A stretch of 64,000 bases of DNA from JAICLK01 sp035478715 (GTDB lineage Bacteria > Patescibacteriota > Saccharimonadia > Saccharimonadales > UBA4665), in assembly GCA_035478715.1 (NCBI GenBank), contig DATIJK010000041.1, positions 3,846 through 67,845 on the forward strand, given 5' to 3'. Below, in pieces: positions 1 through 8,977 of this stretch. A program made the translations under genes and the position numbers. Each line of letters opens with the position of its first letter. Position 1 is the stretch's first letter. Below the pieces are notes generated by a model. It ran no database searches, was not told the DNA's origin, and saw nothing but the letters and a program-made list of their open reading frames with translations.

Positions 1-292
1 AAGAGCAACTGGGCGCACCCTTTATATTCTCGACGAACCGACAACTGGTCTGCACATGGCCGACGTCGACAAATTGCTGAATATGCTCCACGCGCTGGTT
101 GAAGCTGGCAACAGCATGATAGTAATCGAACATAACCTTGACGTAATAAAAAATGCCGACTGGCTGATTGACATGGGCCCCGAAGGTGGCGCCGGCGGCG
201 GCAGAATCATAGCCGAAGGCACGCCGGAACAAGTAGCAAAAGTCCCCGAGTCCTACACCGGCCAATTCCTAAAAAAGATGTTACGCAGCTAA
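1..292 (+). CDS. uvrA: UvrA excinuclease subunit A, C-terminal fragment (5' end outside window)
   Basis: Reading frame 2 is open from the left edge, so only about the last 96 residues are present. UvrA is the damage-recognition ATPase of nucleotide excision repair in the cytoplasm. The fragment holds the Walker B segment and what follows (LYILDEPTTGLHMADVDKLL), the switch histidine region (IVIEHNLDVIKNADWLIDMG) and the UvrA-typical GPEGGAGGGRIIAEGTPEQV tail. The end is normal. The stop overlaps by 12 nt the 3' end of the lipoprotein gene on the other strand, so the two converge. uvrC lies about 12 kb away, so repair genes are dispersed. Confidence 0.97.
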   Translation, partial: RATGRTLYILDEPTTGLHMADVDKLLNMLHALVEAGNSMIVIEHNLDVIKNADWLIDMGPEGGAGGGRIIAEGTPEQVAKVPESYTGQFLKKMLRS

Positions 293-916
293 ACGTTCGG
301 TCGCCTGCGAACGCCCAGCTGCAAGAGCTACGCCGATAAGGTCAATTGCTCGTCCTGGATCCGAGTACCAGGCTTGTGTTTCTTGTTTCGGACTGCAAAC
401 AGGGACGTTTGCATCATATGGATTGTCGTTAGGCATCGGTCCATTCTCGAATGTGTTAGCAGCTACCCATGCTGTATTATGTAAGCCGTCCTTATCTGGT
501 ACTGCATACCAACCCCCTTTTCGCACCGATTTGGGCTGTCCTGAATTTGGAGGAATTCTGCAAATAACAGTATATGAATGGCCCGCGACAGTCTTCCCGA
601 TTTTCGCCGCTCCAACAGTAAGTTTATCAAAGATGGGGGCAGACCACTCGGCAGTTTCAGAAACATAGTCTGATGATGGTGCTGTCGGGATATTCGGTGT
701 CGACGGGACCGTGTTGCCTGAGCTGCCTGCAGCAGCTGTAGGTGTATTTGATTCAGAAACTGAACGAGAGGCTGAGCTGCTTGTGCAGCCAGCAAGTATA
801 AGAAGCCCTGCTAACATGCTGGCAGTTACTTTTTCTTCAAATGTAATTTCGGCACCAGCATCAATCGAATGTAACGCAGGTGCACGATTTCTGTGAAGTA
901 TACCCATTGAAGTCAT
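281..916 (-). CDS. Lipoprotein with SH3b-like domain
   Basis: 211 residues. A hydrophobic stretch at about 34-43 ends in a lipobox (LLILAGC, Cys 44) followed by a Ser/Thr-rich linker, so the protein is probably lipid-anchored outside the cytoplasmic membrane. The 33 residues before the hydrophobic core are unusually long and partly acidic for a signal peptide; the true start may be internal, near the Met at residue 34. Residues 90-165 resemble an SH3b fold (IGKTVAGHSYTVICRI, then GGWYAVPDKDGLHNTAWVAA), a domain often used for wall binding. The fold assignment comes from pattern only. It shares the C-T-S-S-S start of the mature protein with the lipoprotein at 2676-3251. Confidence 0.75.
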   Translation of the reverse strand: MTSMGILHRNRAPALHSIDAGAEITFEEKVTASMLAGLLILAGCTSSSASRSVSESNTPTAAAGSSGNTVPSTPNIPTAPSSDYVSETAEWSAPIFDKLTVGAAKIGKTVAGHSYTVICRIPPNSGQPKSVRKGGWYAVPDKDGLHNTAWVAANTFENGPMPNDNPYDANVPVCSPKQETQAWYSDPGRAIDLIGVALAAGRSQATERLAA

Positions 917-1012
917 TCTTTCTAATCATCAAAACCAATAGTATAAGCCCTATCCCGAAACGAGATTGTTAAATTTTTATCAAAATCTGAAAAGGACGTT
1001 CCTTTTAAGGCG

Positions 1013-1660
1013 TTATTTTGTGTCAGTTTTGTGTTTTGTAAAACGGTTTCGAATTTTGGCGTGGAATTTTTTATCTGTTGCCAAGTGCCAGATTAGGGGG
1101 CTGAAGGTGAACGCCGATGCGATTAAAACTGCTAACAAAAAGTAATGGTCGATGTTGGGGATTTTATTACCGATCCAAAATCCTAGCAGTGTTACTATTA
1201 CTGCCCATGCCGTATCGCCTATTGCATCGTATATGATAAACCTTTTTCTATCCATGTGGCCGATGCCGGCGACGATGGGGGCGAATGTGCGGACAATTGG
1301 TACGAAGTGCGCGAGCAGCATCGTTTTAGTTCCGAAACGCTCGTAGAATTTTTCGGCGCGGTGCAGATATTCTTGGCGGAACAGCAATCCGTCCTTTTTC
1401 TTGAACATGTTTCGGCCATACCGTTCACCGATGATGTAGCCGACGTTATCGCCGATAATCGCAGCTATTGCAACGACCGCGATTACCCAGCCTAACGGCA
1501 ACTTCCCCTGGGCGGCAAATGCGCCGGCAGTCAATAAAAGTGTGTCGCCGGGCATGAAAAATCCGACCAGCATGCCGGACTCAGAAAATATAATTCCGCC
1601 AATAATTAAAAGACCGAATAAAACACCGGCACCGTCTAACAAACTTGCGGGATTTAACAT
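1013..1660 (-). CDS. DedA/SNARE-associated family membrane protein
   Basis: 215 residues from the ATG at 1660; a TTG 26 codons upstream is a less likely start. DedA proteins are polytopic membrane proteins linked to lipid carrier or phospholipid transport and membrane homeostasis. Visible family marks are the acidic E.GMLVGFFMPGDTLLLTAG re-entrant segment near residues 27-45, GDNVGYIIGERYGR, and FVPIVRTFAPIVAGIGHM with the conserved arginine. Several hydrophobic helices follow, with a basic C-terminal tail ending in TKHKTDTK. It is transcribed away from bL25. No Shine-Dalgarno is evident. The exact substrate is unknown. Confidence 0.93.
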   Translation of the reverse strand: MLNPASLLDGAGVLFGLLIIGGIIFSESGMLVGFFMPGDTLLLTAGAFAAQGKLPLGWVIAVVAIAAIIGDNVGYIIGERYGRNMFKKKDGLLFRQEYLHRAEKFYERFGTKTMLLAHFVPIVRTFAPIVAGIGHMDRKRFIIYDAIGDTAWAVIVTLLGFWIGNKIPNIDHYFLLAVLIASAFTFSPLIWHLATDKKFHAKIRNRFTKHKTDTK

Positions 1661-1866
1661 TATTAATAATCGTAACGGTTTTTGAAGCTTTTTACTACTG
1701 GGAACCACTTTTATAACTTTTATCTGATGTGACAGCAAGGCTGGTGAGTGCCAATTTTTTGTAGTGGGAGGAAGCGTAACTGCTGTTACAGTGACGAGTG
1801 ATACAAATAATTGGTGCCGCCTGGGTTGATCGTAACTGATAAAAGATGTGAAAGGGGTTCCACATT

Positions 1867-1894
1867 TGTTATAATATTTATCAACTTTAAGGAG
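1867..1894 (+). promoter_or_regulatory. Extended -10 promoter and RBS of bL25 gene
   Basis: TGT followed directly by TATAAT (1870-1875) makes an extended -10; the -35 region is poor. AAGGAG lies at 1889-1894, five nt before the ATG at 1900. This is one of the clear Shine-Dalgarno genes of the window. Confidence 0.75.
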
Positions 1895-1899
1895 TTTTT

Positions 1900-2640
1900 A
1901 TGGATTCAGTCACTTTGGATTTAGATCCGAGAGAAATTACTGGTAAAAAAGTCAAACAATTACGAAAAGCCGGCATAGTTCCCGGCGTGATTCACGACCA
2001 TGGCAAAGAGTCCATCCACGTGCAGGCCGAGTACCAGACTTTGTATAAGGTTTACTCAACTGCAGGGCGGCACCACCCAGTCGAGCTCAAAGCCAATGGC
2101 AAAAAATATACGGCTTTGATAAAATCAGTCAGCCTTGATCCGAAATATAATTCGTTGACACACATCGTCTTTAACGCTGTCAAAGCGAACGAAAAGGTCG
2201 AAGCAGAAATCCCGATCCGTCCGAAATATGGCGAAGGCAATGATAGTACTCCGGCAGAACGCGCAAGTTTGATCGTCCTTACAAATCTTGAGTCCGTACA
2301 AGTAAAAGCTTTGCCGAAAGATCTGCCGGAATATCTCGAATATGATGCCGAAAAACTAGTTGAAGTGGGCGACCATGTGACCGTTGCAGATCTGAATATT
2401 CCTGATGGTGTCGAAATCGAGACCGAACCCGAACACGCGGTAGCGACTGTATACGAACCAAGCGCATTGCAGGCAGCAAACGACGCTGCCGGTGGCGATG
2501 CCGAAGCGGAAGCGGCCGAAGACGTAGAGTCCGAACACGAAAGTGGCACCGAAGAGGGTACCCAGAAAGACGAAATCCGCCCAGGCGGTAAAGAAGAAAA
2601 AGAAGACAAAACCCAGGGCCACGGCGAACAGAGCAAATAA
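1900..2640 (+). CDS. rplY: 50S ribosomal protein bL25 (CTC form)
   Basis: 246 residues. bL25 binds 5S rRNA in the large subunit; the two-domain CTC form has an N-terminal 5S-binding beta domain (VTLDLDPREITGKKVKQLRK at the start, GIVPGVIHDHGKESIHVQAE) and a C-terminal TL5-type domain (about 95-185, with DLPEYLEYDAEKLVEVGDHV). The last 60 residues are a low-complexity charged tail (AEAEAAEDVESEHESG, then Lys/Glu-rich), common in CTC proteins and longer than the 90-residue E. coli form. Promoter, RBS and start are clear. It appears monocistronic. Confidence 0.95.
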   Translation: MDSVTLDLDPREITGKKVKQLRKAGIVPGVIHDHGKESIHVQAEYQTLYKVYSTAGRHHPVELKANGKKYTALIKSVSLDPKYNSLTHIVFNAVKANEKVEAEIPIRPKYGEGNDSTPAERASLIVLTNLESVQVKALPKDLPEYLEYDAEKLVEVGDHVTVADLNIPDGVEIETEPEHAVATVYEPSALQAANDAAGGDAEAEAAEDVESEHESGTEEGTQKDEIRPGGKEEKEDKTQGHGEQSK

Positions 2641-2675
2641 ATCTGATATCCCAAGCCTTTTAAAGTGCGGTGCAG

Positions 2676-3251
2676 CTAAGCAGGAAATTTTGCTTGTGCT
2701 GATGGTGTAAACCATTGCTCCTGTTGCATGATTGCAACATCTCCAAGCTGTGGACTTTTTGGAAACCACTGCGTATCTGGTATTTGAGTACATTCTTTTG
2801 GTACGGCTGTATTGTTAACTGTGAGAACTAGTCGTACCTCAAAACCGACTGGTCCGCCGCCAACAAATGCGAATACATTTTTCCCGTTCGGGCCCTGGAT
2901 TATACGGCTCCAATGAACATCAGCTTCAGCGCCCGGACTCGGCGTATACCAACCCATCTGTATACCTCTGTAACCGGTTCCACGCGGCAGATCGCGCGTG
3001 TGAGCTACTAGACCATGCGTCCATTCTGCTGGTTTTTTCCCTTTTGCCGTGGGATCGCCGGGATATATTTGACTGTACGACGCATATGATGAGCATGTAT
3101 TTGGCGGCAGTCCTGGATAGCTTGAAGCACTTGGTTTTGACGAACTGCTTGTGCACGCTGCTGCCAGTAATATAGATGCAGCAACTACACCATATGCTCG
3201 GGCATCACGCCTTCTGACGAAATTTCCAACCCGTTCTGCCGCTGCACCCAT
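2676..3251 (-). CDS. Putative lipoprotein of unknown function
   Basis: 191 residues from the ATG at 3251 with AGAGGG a few nt upstream. A basic N-terminus (FVRRRDARAYG) leads into a hydrophobic core ending in the lipobox LLAAAC (Cys 33), then a Ser-rich linker TSSSSKPSASS, so the protein should be lipid-anchored outside the cytoplasmic membrane. The mature part has Cys residues (TCSSYASY, KECTQIPDTQW) and a Trp-rich C-terminus but no motif I recognise. It converges on bL25 with a 35 nt gap. The linker resembles that of the lipoprotein at 281-916, but the downstream domain does not. Confidence 0.8.
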   Translation of the reverse strand: MGAAAERVGNFVRRRDARAYGVVAASILLAAACTSSSSKPSASSYPGLPPNTCSSYASYSQIYPGDPTAKGKKPAEWTHGLVAHTRDLPRGTGYRGIQMGWYTPSPGAEADVHWSRIIQGPNGKNVFAFVGGGPVGFEVRLVLTVNNTAVPKECTQIPDTQWFPKSPQLGDVAIMQQEQWFTPSAQAKFPA

Positions 3252-3367
3252 AAATCGCCCTCTGCTATCACAATTCTATTATTAGCAGGGCTTATGAATT
3301 TAGACAGTTAGTTATCAGATATTAAAGCAAGATAAAAAATTACTAAAACAGTGGCAATGGGTGCAAA

Positions 3368-5140
3368 TTAATCTTCGATGAAGCCGCCGGATTGGTGCGC
3401 CCAAAGACGGGCGTACGTGCCGTTCTTTTCTTTCAGGAGTTTCTTGTGTGGACCTTCTTCTATGATTTTGCCGTCGACCATCACTACGATGCGGTCCATT
3501 TTTTGGATTGTGCTCAGTCGGTGGGCGATGACGATGACCGTGCGGCCTTTCATAAGCTCCCACAATGCTTTCTGAACTTCGATTTCGTTTTCGCTGTCGA
3601 GCGCGCTGGTTGCTTCGTCTAACATTAGTATTGGGGCATCTTTTAATATAGCGCGGGCAATGGCAACGCGCTGCCGCTGGCCGCCGGACAATTTAACGCC
3701 GCGTTCGCCAACCAGCGTGTCATATCCGTTCGGCAACGATTCTATGAATGTATGCGCGTTGGCTTTTTTAGCGGCAGCGACGATTTCCGACTGGCTAGCG
3801 TCGCGTTTGCCATACGCGATGTTTTCACTGATTGAGCGATGGAATAACAAGGGGTCCTGGGCAACGTAGGCGATAGAATTTCGCAAGCTTGCTTGGGTTA
3901 TTTCTTTTATTTCCTGGCCGTCAAATAAAATCTGTCCTGATTGAATCTCTTCGAACCGCAAAATTAATCGAGTAAGTGTTGACTTACCGCCGCCGCTTGG
4001 ACCGACCAGGCCGACTTTTTCGCCTGGATTAACATGCAAGCTGAAGTTCTCAAACACTTCCTGGTCACTTGTCTTTTCTTTGTACGCGAATGTAACATCC
4101 CGGAATTCGATATCACCGTCAGTCACTTTCAGCTCCGATGCATCCGGCTTATCCGTAATCTCAATTTTTTCGAGCAGCATCTTAGTCATCGGCGCCGCTT
4201 TCAAAAACGATTCTTCAACTTGCCGGATCATATTGTTTATATCAAAAAGCCGGTTTGTCAGGTTGAACGTATACGTAAATGCAAAAATGCCGGTGGCTAA
4301 AATCACCGGATCTGTGTGTGAAAGATGCATGAGTATAAGCAATGTGCTGAATTGCATGAAGAGTAATAAAACCATCCGGTCTGAGCCGCTTCGTGCCGAA
4401 CGCTGCCAGTCCCGCACTCGCAAAGCTACTAACTTTTTGTTTAATTTTTTGTTCTGCGCAATCTCGTAGTGTTCACTAGCAAAAGTTTTTATTGTCTGGA
4501 TATTAACGATTGAATCTGCCAAATGAGCGGTCGAATTTTGTTCTGCGATGTGTCGTTTCATCCTGAGCTTTTTTCGGGTTCGACTGTCAAAGTAAGCCCA
4601 GATCAGCGTGATAGTCACAGTAATCGTGAGAGCCACCCCGAGCTGCCATGAATTGATATATACGACGACGATGCCGACGAGCAACACGCCTATAAAGGAC
4701 AGGGCGTTAGTAATTGTTGTAAGTGCAAGCGTGCTGTATGACGCGACATAATCCATCAAGTCAGCAATTAGTTTGCCGCTGATGCTATTTGCATGGTAAC
4801 CGGCACTTCGCTGCAATAATCTTGCATATAATTTTGTGTGCAGATCGGCGAGCGTCTGTGCAAGCAGTCGGTTAAATGCAGTCATTCCAACTCTATTGAA
4901 TAGAAATCCGAAAAATGACGCGACGGCCAATAGTTCCAGATATTTGTGCAGCTCGGTACTCTGGTGAGCCAGGCCAGCAAAAATACGGCCGGCCAGGAAC
5001 GGTACGGCTACACTGATCAATATTGCACCAAGAACTGTCAGAAATGCCTGGTAGAAATCGCGCTTATGCCGCGTCGTGGCACGCCAAAAAATACGTAAAG
5101 TACTAGCCGCCAGAATGTCTGAATCGTCGTTATTTGCCAT
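3368..5140 (-). CDS. ABC exporter half-transporter (third of tandem trio)
   Basis: 590 residues from the ATG at 5140, preceded by TAGGAC; an upstream in-frame start would overlap the previous gene. It has an N-terminal six-helix exporter-type membrane domain (about 30-320) and a C-terminal ATPase domain with Walker A (GPSGGGKST), signature LSGGQRQRVAIARAIL, Walker B and D-loop (ILMLDEATSALDSENE) and switch His (IVIAHRLSTI). The MsbA/MDR-type family works as dimers exporting lipids, peptides or drugs. It ends in LWAHQSGGFIED, a tail shared with both upstream paralogues. It is last in a three-gene operon, 37 nt after its neighbour. Substrate unknown. Confidence 0.93.
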   Translation of the reverse strand: MANNDDSDILAASTLRIFWRATTRHKRDFYQAFLTVLGAILISVAVPFLAGRIFAGLAHQSTELHKYLELLAVASFFGFLFNRVGMTAFNRLLAQTLADLHTKLYARLLQRSAGYHANSISGKLIADLMDYVASYSTLALTTITNALSFIGVLLVGIVVVYINSWQLGVALTITVTITLIWAYFDSRTRKKLRMKRHIAEQNSTAHLADSIVNIQTIKTFASEHYEIAQNKKLNKKLVALRVRDWQRSARSGSDRMVLLLFMQFSTLLILMHLSHTDPVILATGIFAFTYTFNLTNRLFDINNMIRQVEESFLKAAPMTKMLLEKIEITDKPDASELKVTDGDIEFRDVTFAYKEKTSDQEVFENFSLHVNPGEKVGLVGPSGGGKSTLTRLILRFEEIQSGQILFDGQEIKEITQASLRNSIAYVAQDPLLFHRSISENIAYGKRDASQSEIVAAAKKANAHTFIESLPNGYDTLVGERGVKLSGGQRQRVAIARAILKDAPILMLDEATSALDSENEIEVQKALWELMKGRTVIVIAHRLSTIQKMDRIVVMVDGKIIEEGPHKKLLKEKNGTYARLWAHQSGGFIED

Positions 5141-5177
5141 AACCGTCCTAACTGTTACCTGTAATTGTACGCTGAAA

Positions 5178-6935
5178 TCATTCGTCGATAAACCCACCGG
5201 ACTGATGTTGCCACAGCCGTGCGTACTCGCCGCCCAGTTTCAATAGCTCCTGATGCGAACCTTGTTCGATGATGCTGCCTTTTTCAATCACGATGATGCG
5301 GTCCATCTTCTGGATCGTACTCAATCTATGTGCAATCACTATCGCTGTGCGATCTTTCAGAAGGTCTTTTAATGCTTTCTGGATGAGTTTTTCGCTCTCG
5401 CTATCGAGCGCGCTAGTGGCCTCGTCGAGCATTAGAATGGGCGCTTGCTTCAGAATAGCCCGTGCAATTGCGACTCTTTGCCGCTGGCCGCCTGATAACT
5501 TGACGCCTCGTTCACCAACTAATGTATCATAGCCCTCTGAAAGATGGCTGATAAATTCGTGAGCTTGCGCATGCTCAGCTGCTGCGATGACTTCAGATTC
5601 AGTCGCGTCAGGCCTGCCGTACGCGATGTTTTCACGGATTGTGCGGTGGAACATGGCAGTATCCTGCGGAACGAACGCGATCAGGTCGGTCAAAGAGCGG
5701 TTGTCTGCTTCGGTGCCATCGACCAGTAATTCGCCGGGTTTCAGCGGGTAATAGCCAAGCATCAGGGACATCAGCGTTGATTTGCCGCCGCCGCTGTGGC
5801 CGACCAGGCCGATCTTCTCGCCTTGCTTGATCGTGATGTTTATATCATCAAGCACCGGCACATCTGGTTTGTCAGGGTAGGCGAAAGACAGGTTCCGTAA
5901 TTCCAGCGACGTATTGAAATGTTCCAATCTTGGTATCGGTTCATCATCTCTGCTTGAATCGGAAATGATGTTCCGTTCGCCAAACAGATATTTGTACGCT
6001 TCCTCGATGTTGGCGATTTTTATATTCAGCTGCGAAGTATCCCACACGACTTCCCAGATGAAATTTGAAAACAGGACGATTGCCGTCAGGAACGTCGTCA
6101 CCTGTGCCAGGCCGATCTGCCCGTGCACGTACAGATAGACGTTGACGATGAACGCGGCTGACCATATCAGCCATCTGACGCAGATACTCATGAAACCCCA
6201 GAAAAGTACGGCTTTGAAAAACGAATATTTTGCCGCATCAATCACGCCGCGGCGGGCATCGTAAATCCGCATCGCTTCACGGCGTTCGCTCCTGAAAGCT
6301 TTCACCGTCACGAAATTGGCGATGGAATCCACCGCGAATCCGTCCAAGCTTGATTGCTTATCGGCGGTTTTCCGTTCGGCTTTTGACATCTCACGGGCAA
6401 GTATCCTGCCGGTCACATACATGAGGATAATGCCGGCGCTGAATATCAAGCCCGTATAAATATTGACCGTAAACATAGTAATCAATATCACTGGTAGTGA
6501 GACGATCAAGTTGATGTATTGATAGTGGAAATCAGTGCGTACTTCGCGGAATGAACGGCCCAGGCTGGCAATGTAGCTGCTGATCTTACCGGTGAAGTTA
6601 TTGACGAAATAGCCGTAGTCGTGGCGCAAGACATTCTGAAAAACGATGTCTTCGTAACGGTTGGAAGGCTCTATGAGTAGTTTCCAGTTCATGAATTCTG
6701 CCGATCGCCAGAAGATGTCATGACCGACGCTTGCCGCGATGACCAACACCGTCCAGATCAGGATTCCGCTTGAATCGTGGCTGGTCAGGCTGCCAGTCAA
6801 TTTACCGATGATCCATGGTACCAGCGTGATGACAATATCCGCCAGGGCGAATACGATCGCAGTCGCCAAGAACGGTTTTTTGAATGTGCCGCAATACGAT
6901 ATGAATGATCGTATGGCGGGGTATTTCTTAAACAT
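5178..6935 (-). CDS. ABC exporter half-transporter (second of tandem trio)
   Basis: 585 residues from the ATG at 6935, eight nt after the previous stop; AGG lies just upstream inside the preceding gene end. The membrane domain (20-320) is followed by an ATPase with Walker A GHSGGGKST, LSGGQRQRVAIARAIL, MLDEATSALDSESEK and AHRLSTIQKMDRI. The membrane domain differs clearly from the other two exporters while the ATPase halves are close, which fits old tandem duplication. It ends in LWQHQSGGFIDE. It may pair with either neighbour as a heterodimer or act as a homodimer; sequence alone does not tell. Confidence 0.93.
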   Translation of the reverse strand: MFKKYPAIRSFISYCGTFKKPFLATAIVFALADIVITLVPWIIGKLTGSLTSHDSSGILIWTVLVIAASVGHDIFWRSAEFMNWKLLIEPSNRYEDIVFQNVLRHDYGYFVNNFTGKISSYIASLGRSFREVRTDFHYQYINLIVSLPVILITMFTVNIYTGLIFSAGIILMYVTGRILAREMSKAERKTADKQSSLDGFAVDSIANFVTVKAFRSERREAMRIYDARRGVIDAAKYSFFKAVLFWGFMSICVRWLIWSAAFIVNVYLYVHGQIGLAQVTTFLTAIVLFSNFIWEVVWDTSQLNIKIANIEEAYKYLFGERNIISDSSRDDEPIPRLEHFNTSLELRNLSFAYPDKPDVPVLDDINITIKQGEKIGLVGHSGGGKSTLMSLMLGYYPLKPGELLVDGTEADNRSLTDLIAFVPQDTAMFHRTIRENIAYGRPDATESEVIAAAEHAQAHEFISHLSEGYDTLVGERGVKLSGGQRQRVAIARAILKQAPILMLDEATSALDSESEKLIQKALKDLLKDRTAIVIAHRLSTIQKMDRIIVIEKGSIIEQGSHQELLKLGGEYARLWQHQSGGFIDE

Positions 6936-6943
6936 ATTTAAAC

Positions 6944-8716
6944 CTATTCCTCGATGAATCCGCCGGACTGGTGGCGCCATAATTTGGCGTACGTGCCTTT
7001 TGCTTTAAGTAGTTCATTATGTGTCCCTTGTTCGATTATTTTTCCGTCGTCCAATACGACGATCCGATCCATTTTCTGGATGGTGCTTAACCGATGTGCA
7101 ATGACGATGGCGGTTCGTCCGGCCATCAATTGCCACAGGGCGGCTTGAATCAAGCGCTCGCTTTCGGAATCGAGCGCACTGGTTGCTTCGTCCAACAACA
7201 GTATCGGCGCGTCTTTTAATATCGCGCGTGCAATAGCGATACGCTGTCTTTGTCCGCCAGACAGTTTTACACCTCGTTCGCCCACCAGCGTTTCGTAACC
7301 GTTCGGTAGACTCCGGATGAATTCGTCTGCATTAGCTTTTTTGGCTGATCTGAAAATTTCACTTTCTTTAGCGCCGGTTTTGCCGTATGCGATGTTATCA
7401 CTGATGCTGCGATGGAACAGCAGTGGTTCCTGCGGAACATATGCAATATGTGAGCGTAAGTCATCCTGTGTAATCCGGGCGATATTCTGGCCATCGATCA
7501 ATATTTCGCCGCCGTCAAGGTCTGAGAAACGCAGCAGTAAGCGTGTAAAAGTAGTTTTGCCGGAACCGGAATGGCCGACAAGCCCGACTTTCTCGCCTGC
7601 TTTGATGCTCAGGTTCAGCTTATCAAACAAGGCGTCATCGGCACCATTATGAGTGAAGATTACGTTCTCGAACGCAATCGCACCTTTTTTGATGCGGACT
7701 TTTTCGGGCTTCTCCGGATCGACGACTTCGGGCTTTTGCAACAGGATTTCGGTCATTTCGCTGGCATCTCCGATCGATCGGTTGAAGTTACGCAGGCTGT
7801 TCAAGCTGAACTGGAAAAGTTGCACACAAATGGATGTCGAGTAACTCAGTATCAGAAAAACGATTGCCAGATTCGCATGAAAAACTAAGACGCCTGCTAC
7901 TGCCATAAACAGTGCCGTTGCTGAAATCAAGCGTGTTGCGGATCCGGTATATGCGTTTTGCCGTTGATGTGCGCCGGCCAATCTTAATAGCGCTGACATA
8001 GATTTTAGAGTCGCTTTATCAAACTGGCGGTTTTCGTACTTTCCACCTGCAAAACTTTTTACAGCCATTACATTCGTGATGTTATCGGCTAGATATCCGG
8101 TTTGTGCGCTTTCTATTGTGGAGTAATCTTTTACGAGTTGGCGTGTCCTTCGGGTGATGTAAAACGACCATAAGATATAGGTGATCGAAAAAATAAACAG
8201 TATTACAGAATAGAGCGGTACACTAAACGCTAAAATTACGCATGCCCAAACTATACCAGCCACCATTGGGCCGACTTGAAATACCACAGTATCTGCTAGA
8301 CGGATATATGAACTTAGCAGTTTATTATATTGCGACACCAGAGATCCGCCGAAGTGGTTGGCGTGGAAATCGGCACTTTGGTCCATCAGGTGCGAAAAAA
8401 CTTTGCGCGCCAAATCTCTCTCAACATTTCCTTCGAGCCGCCACATAAAGTGGTCCACCAGCCGCCACATTATTAAGCCACCGGTCAAAATCAATAGCGC
8501 ATAGCCTACAATTGCCGGCCCGAAGCTATGCCAAAGCTGATGCGGAACGTAGTCACCGGTGCTGAGTCGGTTTAAGACATGCGCGACGATTAACGGCGGT
8601 AAATACGAATCAATCAGAACGGTCACAGGCAACGTGATACAGACCCCTAGCACAATACGGGGGTAGCGCCAAACGGCCGACCAATATAAACGGATAGTCT
8701 CCTTCATGAGATTCAT
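6944..8716 (-). CDS. ABC exporter half-transporter (first of tandem trio)
   Basis: 590 residues, first gene of the exporter operon, ATG at 8716 with AGGGA upstream. It has the same plan: N-terminal exporter membrane domain (helices near 20-45, 60-85, 135-180, 250-300), then ATPase with Walker A GHSGSGKTT, Q-loop YVPQEPLLFHRSI, signature LSGGQRQRIAIARAIL and LLDEATSALDSESERL. All catalytic motifs are intact, so it should be an active ATPase. It ends in LWRHQSGGFIEE. The operon runs minus-strand from here to 3368. No accessory periplasmic or biosynthetic gene is linked that would suggest a cargo. Confidence 0.93.
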   Translation of the reverse strand: MNLMKETIRLYWSAVWRYPRIVLGVCITLPVTVLIDSYLPPLIVAHVLNRLSTGDYVPHQLWHSFGPAIVGYALLILTGGLIMWRLVDHFMWRLEGNVERDLARKVFSHLMDQSADFHANHFGGSLVSQYNKLLSSYIRLADTVVFQVGPMVAGIVWACVILAFSVPLYSVILFIFSITYILWSFYITRRTRQLVKDYSTIESAQTGYLADNITNVMAVKSFAGGKYENRQFDKATLKSMSALLRLAGAHQRQNAYTGSATRLISATALFMAVAGVLVFHANLAIVFLILSYSTSICVQLFQFSLNSLRNFNRSIGDASEMTEILLQKPEVVDPEKPEKVRIKKGAIAFENVIFTHNGADDALFDKLNLSIKAGEKVGLVGHSGSGKTTFTRLLLRFSDLDGGEILIDGQNIARITQDDLRSHIAYVPQEPLLFHRSISDNIAYGKTGAKESEIFRSAKKANADEFIRSLPNGYETLVGERGVKLSGGQRQRIAIARAILKDAPILLLDEATSALDSESERLIQAALWQLMAGRTAIVIAHRLSTIQKMDRIVVLDDGKIIEQGTHNELLKAKGTYAKLWRHQSGGFIEE

Positions 8717-8893
8717 GACAAAATTCCCTTTGTTGAATTTCGATTTGTATTAAAAAGTAAAGATACTTTGGATTTTAACGTTTTAAGAGGTGTTAATATC
8801 TCTGAAAGTTAATGAGATTTGCCAAAAGCGGCACACGTGCCACTAACAAATTGCTGGTTCATTGCTAACATTTTTCGCCGCCTCCGACTTAGT

Positions 8894-8922
8894 TTGATAA
8901 TGAATGAAGATTATTGTATACT
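8894..8922 (+). promoter_or_regulatory. Promoter of tail-anchored protein/trhO operon
   Basis: TTGATA (8894-8899), 17 nt spacer, TATACT (8917-8922). This is close to the sigma-70-type consensus and predicts a start near 8929, giving a 5' leader of about 50 nt with GGAAGG at 8955-8960. Confidence 0.75.
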
Positions 8923-8977
8923 AAATATACAGAAATTGCAACCCTGTTGTTAACGGAAGGTGTGGATAACAGTAACG

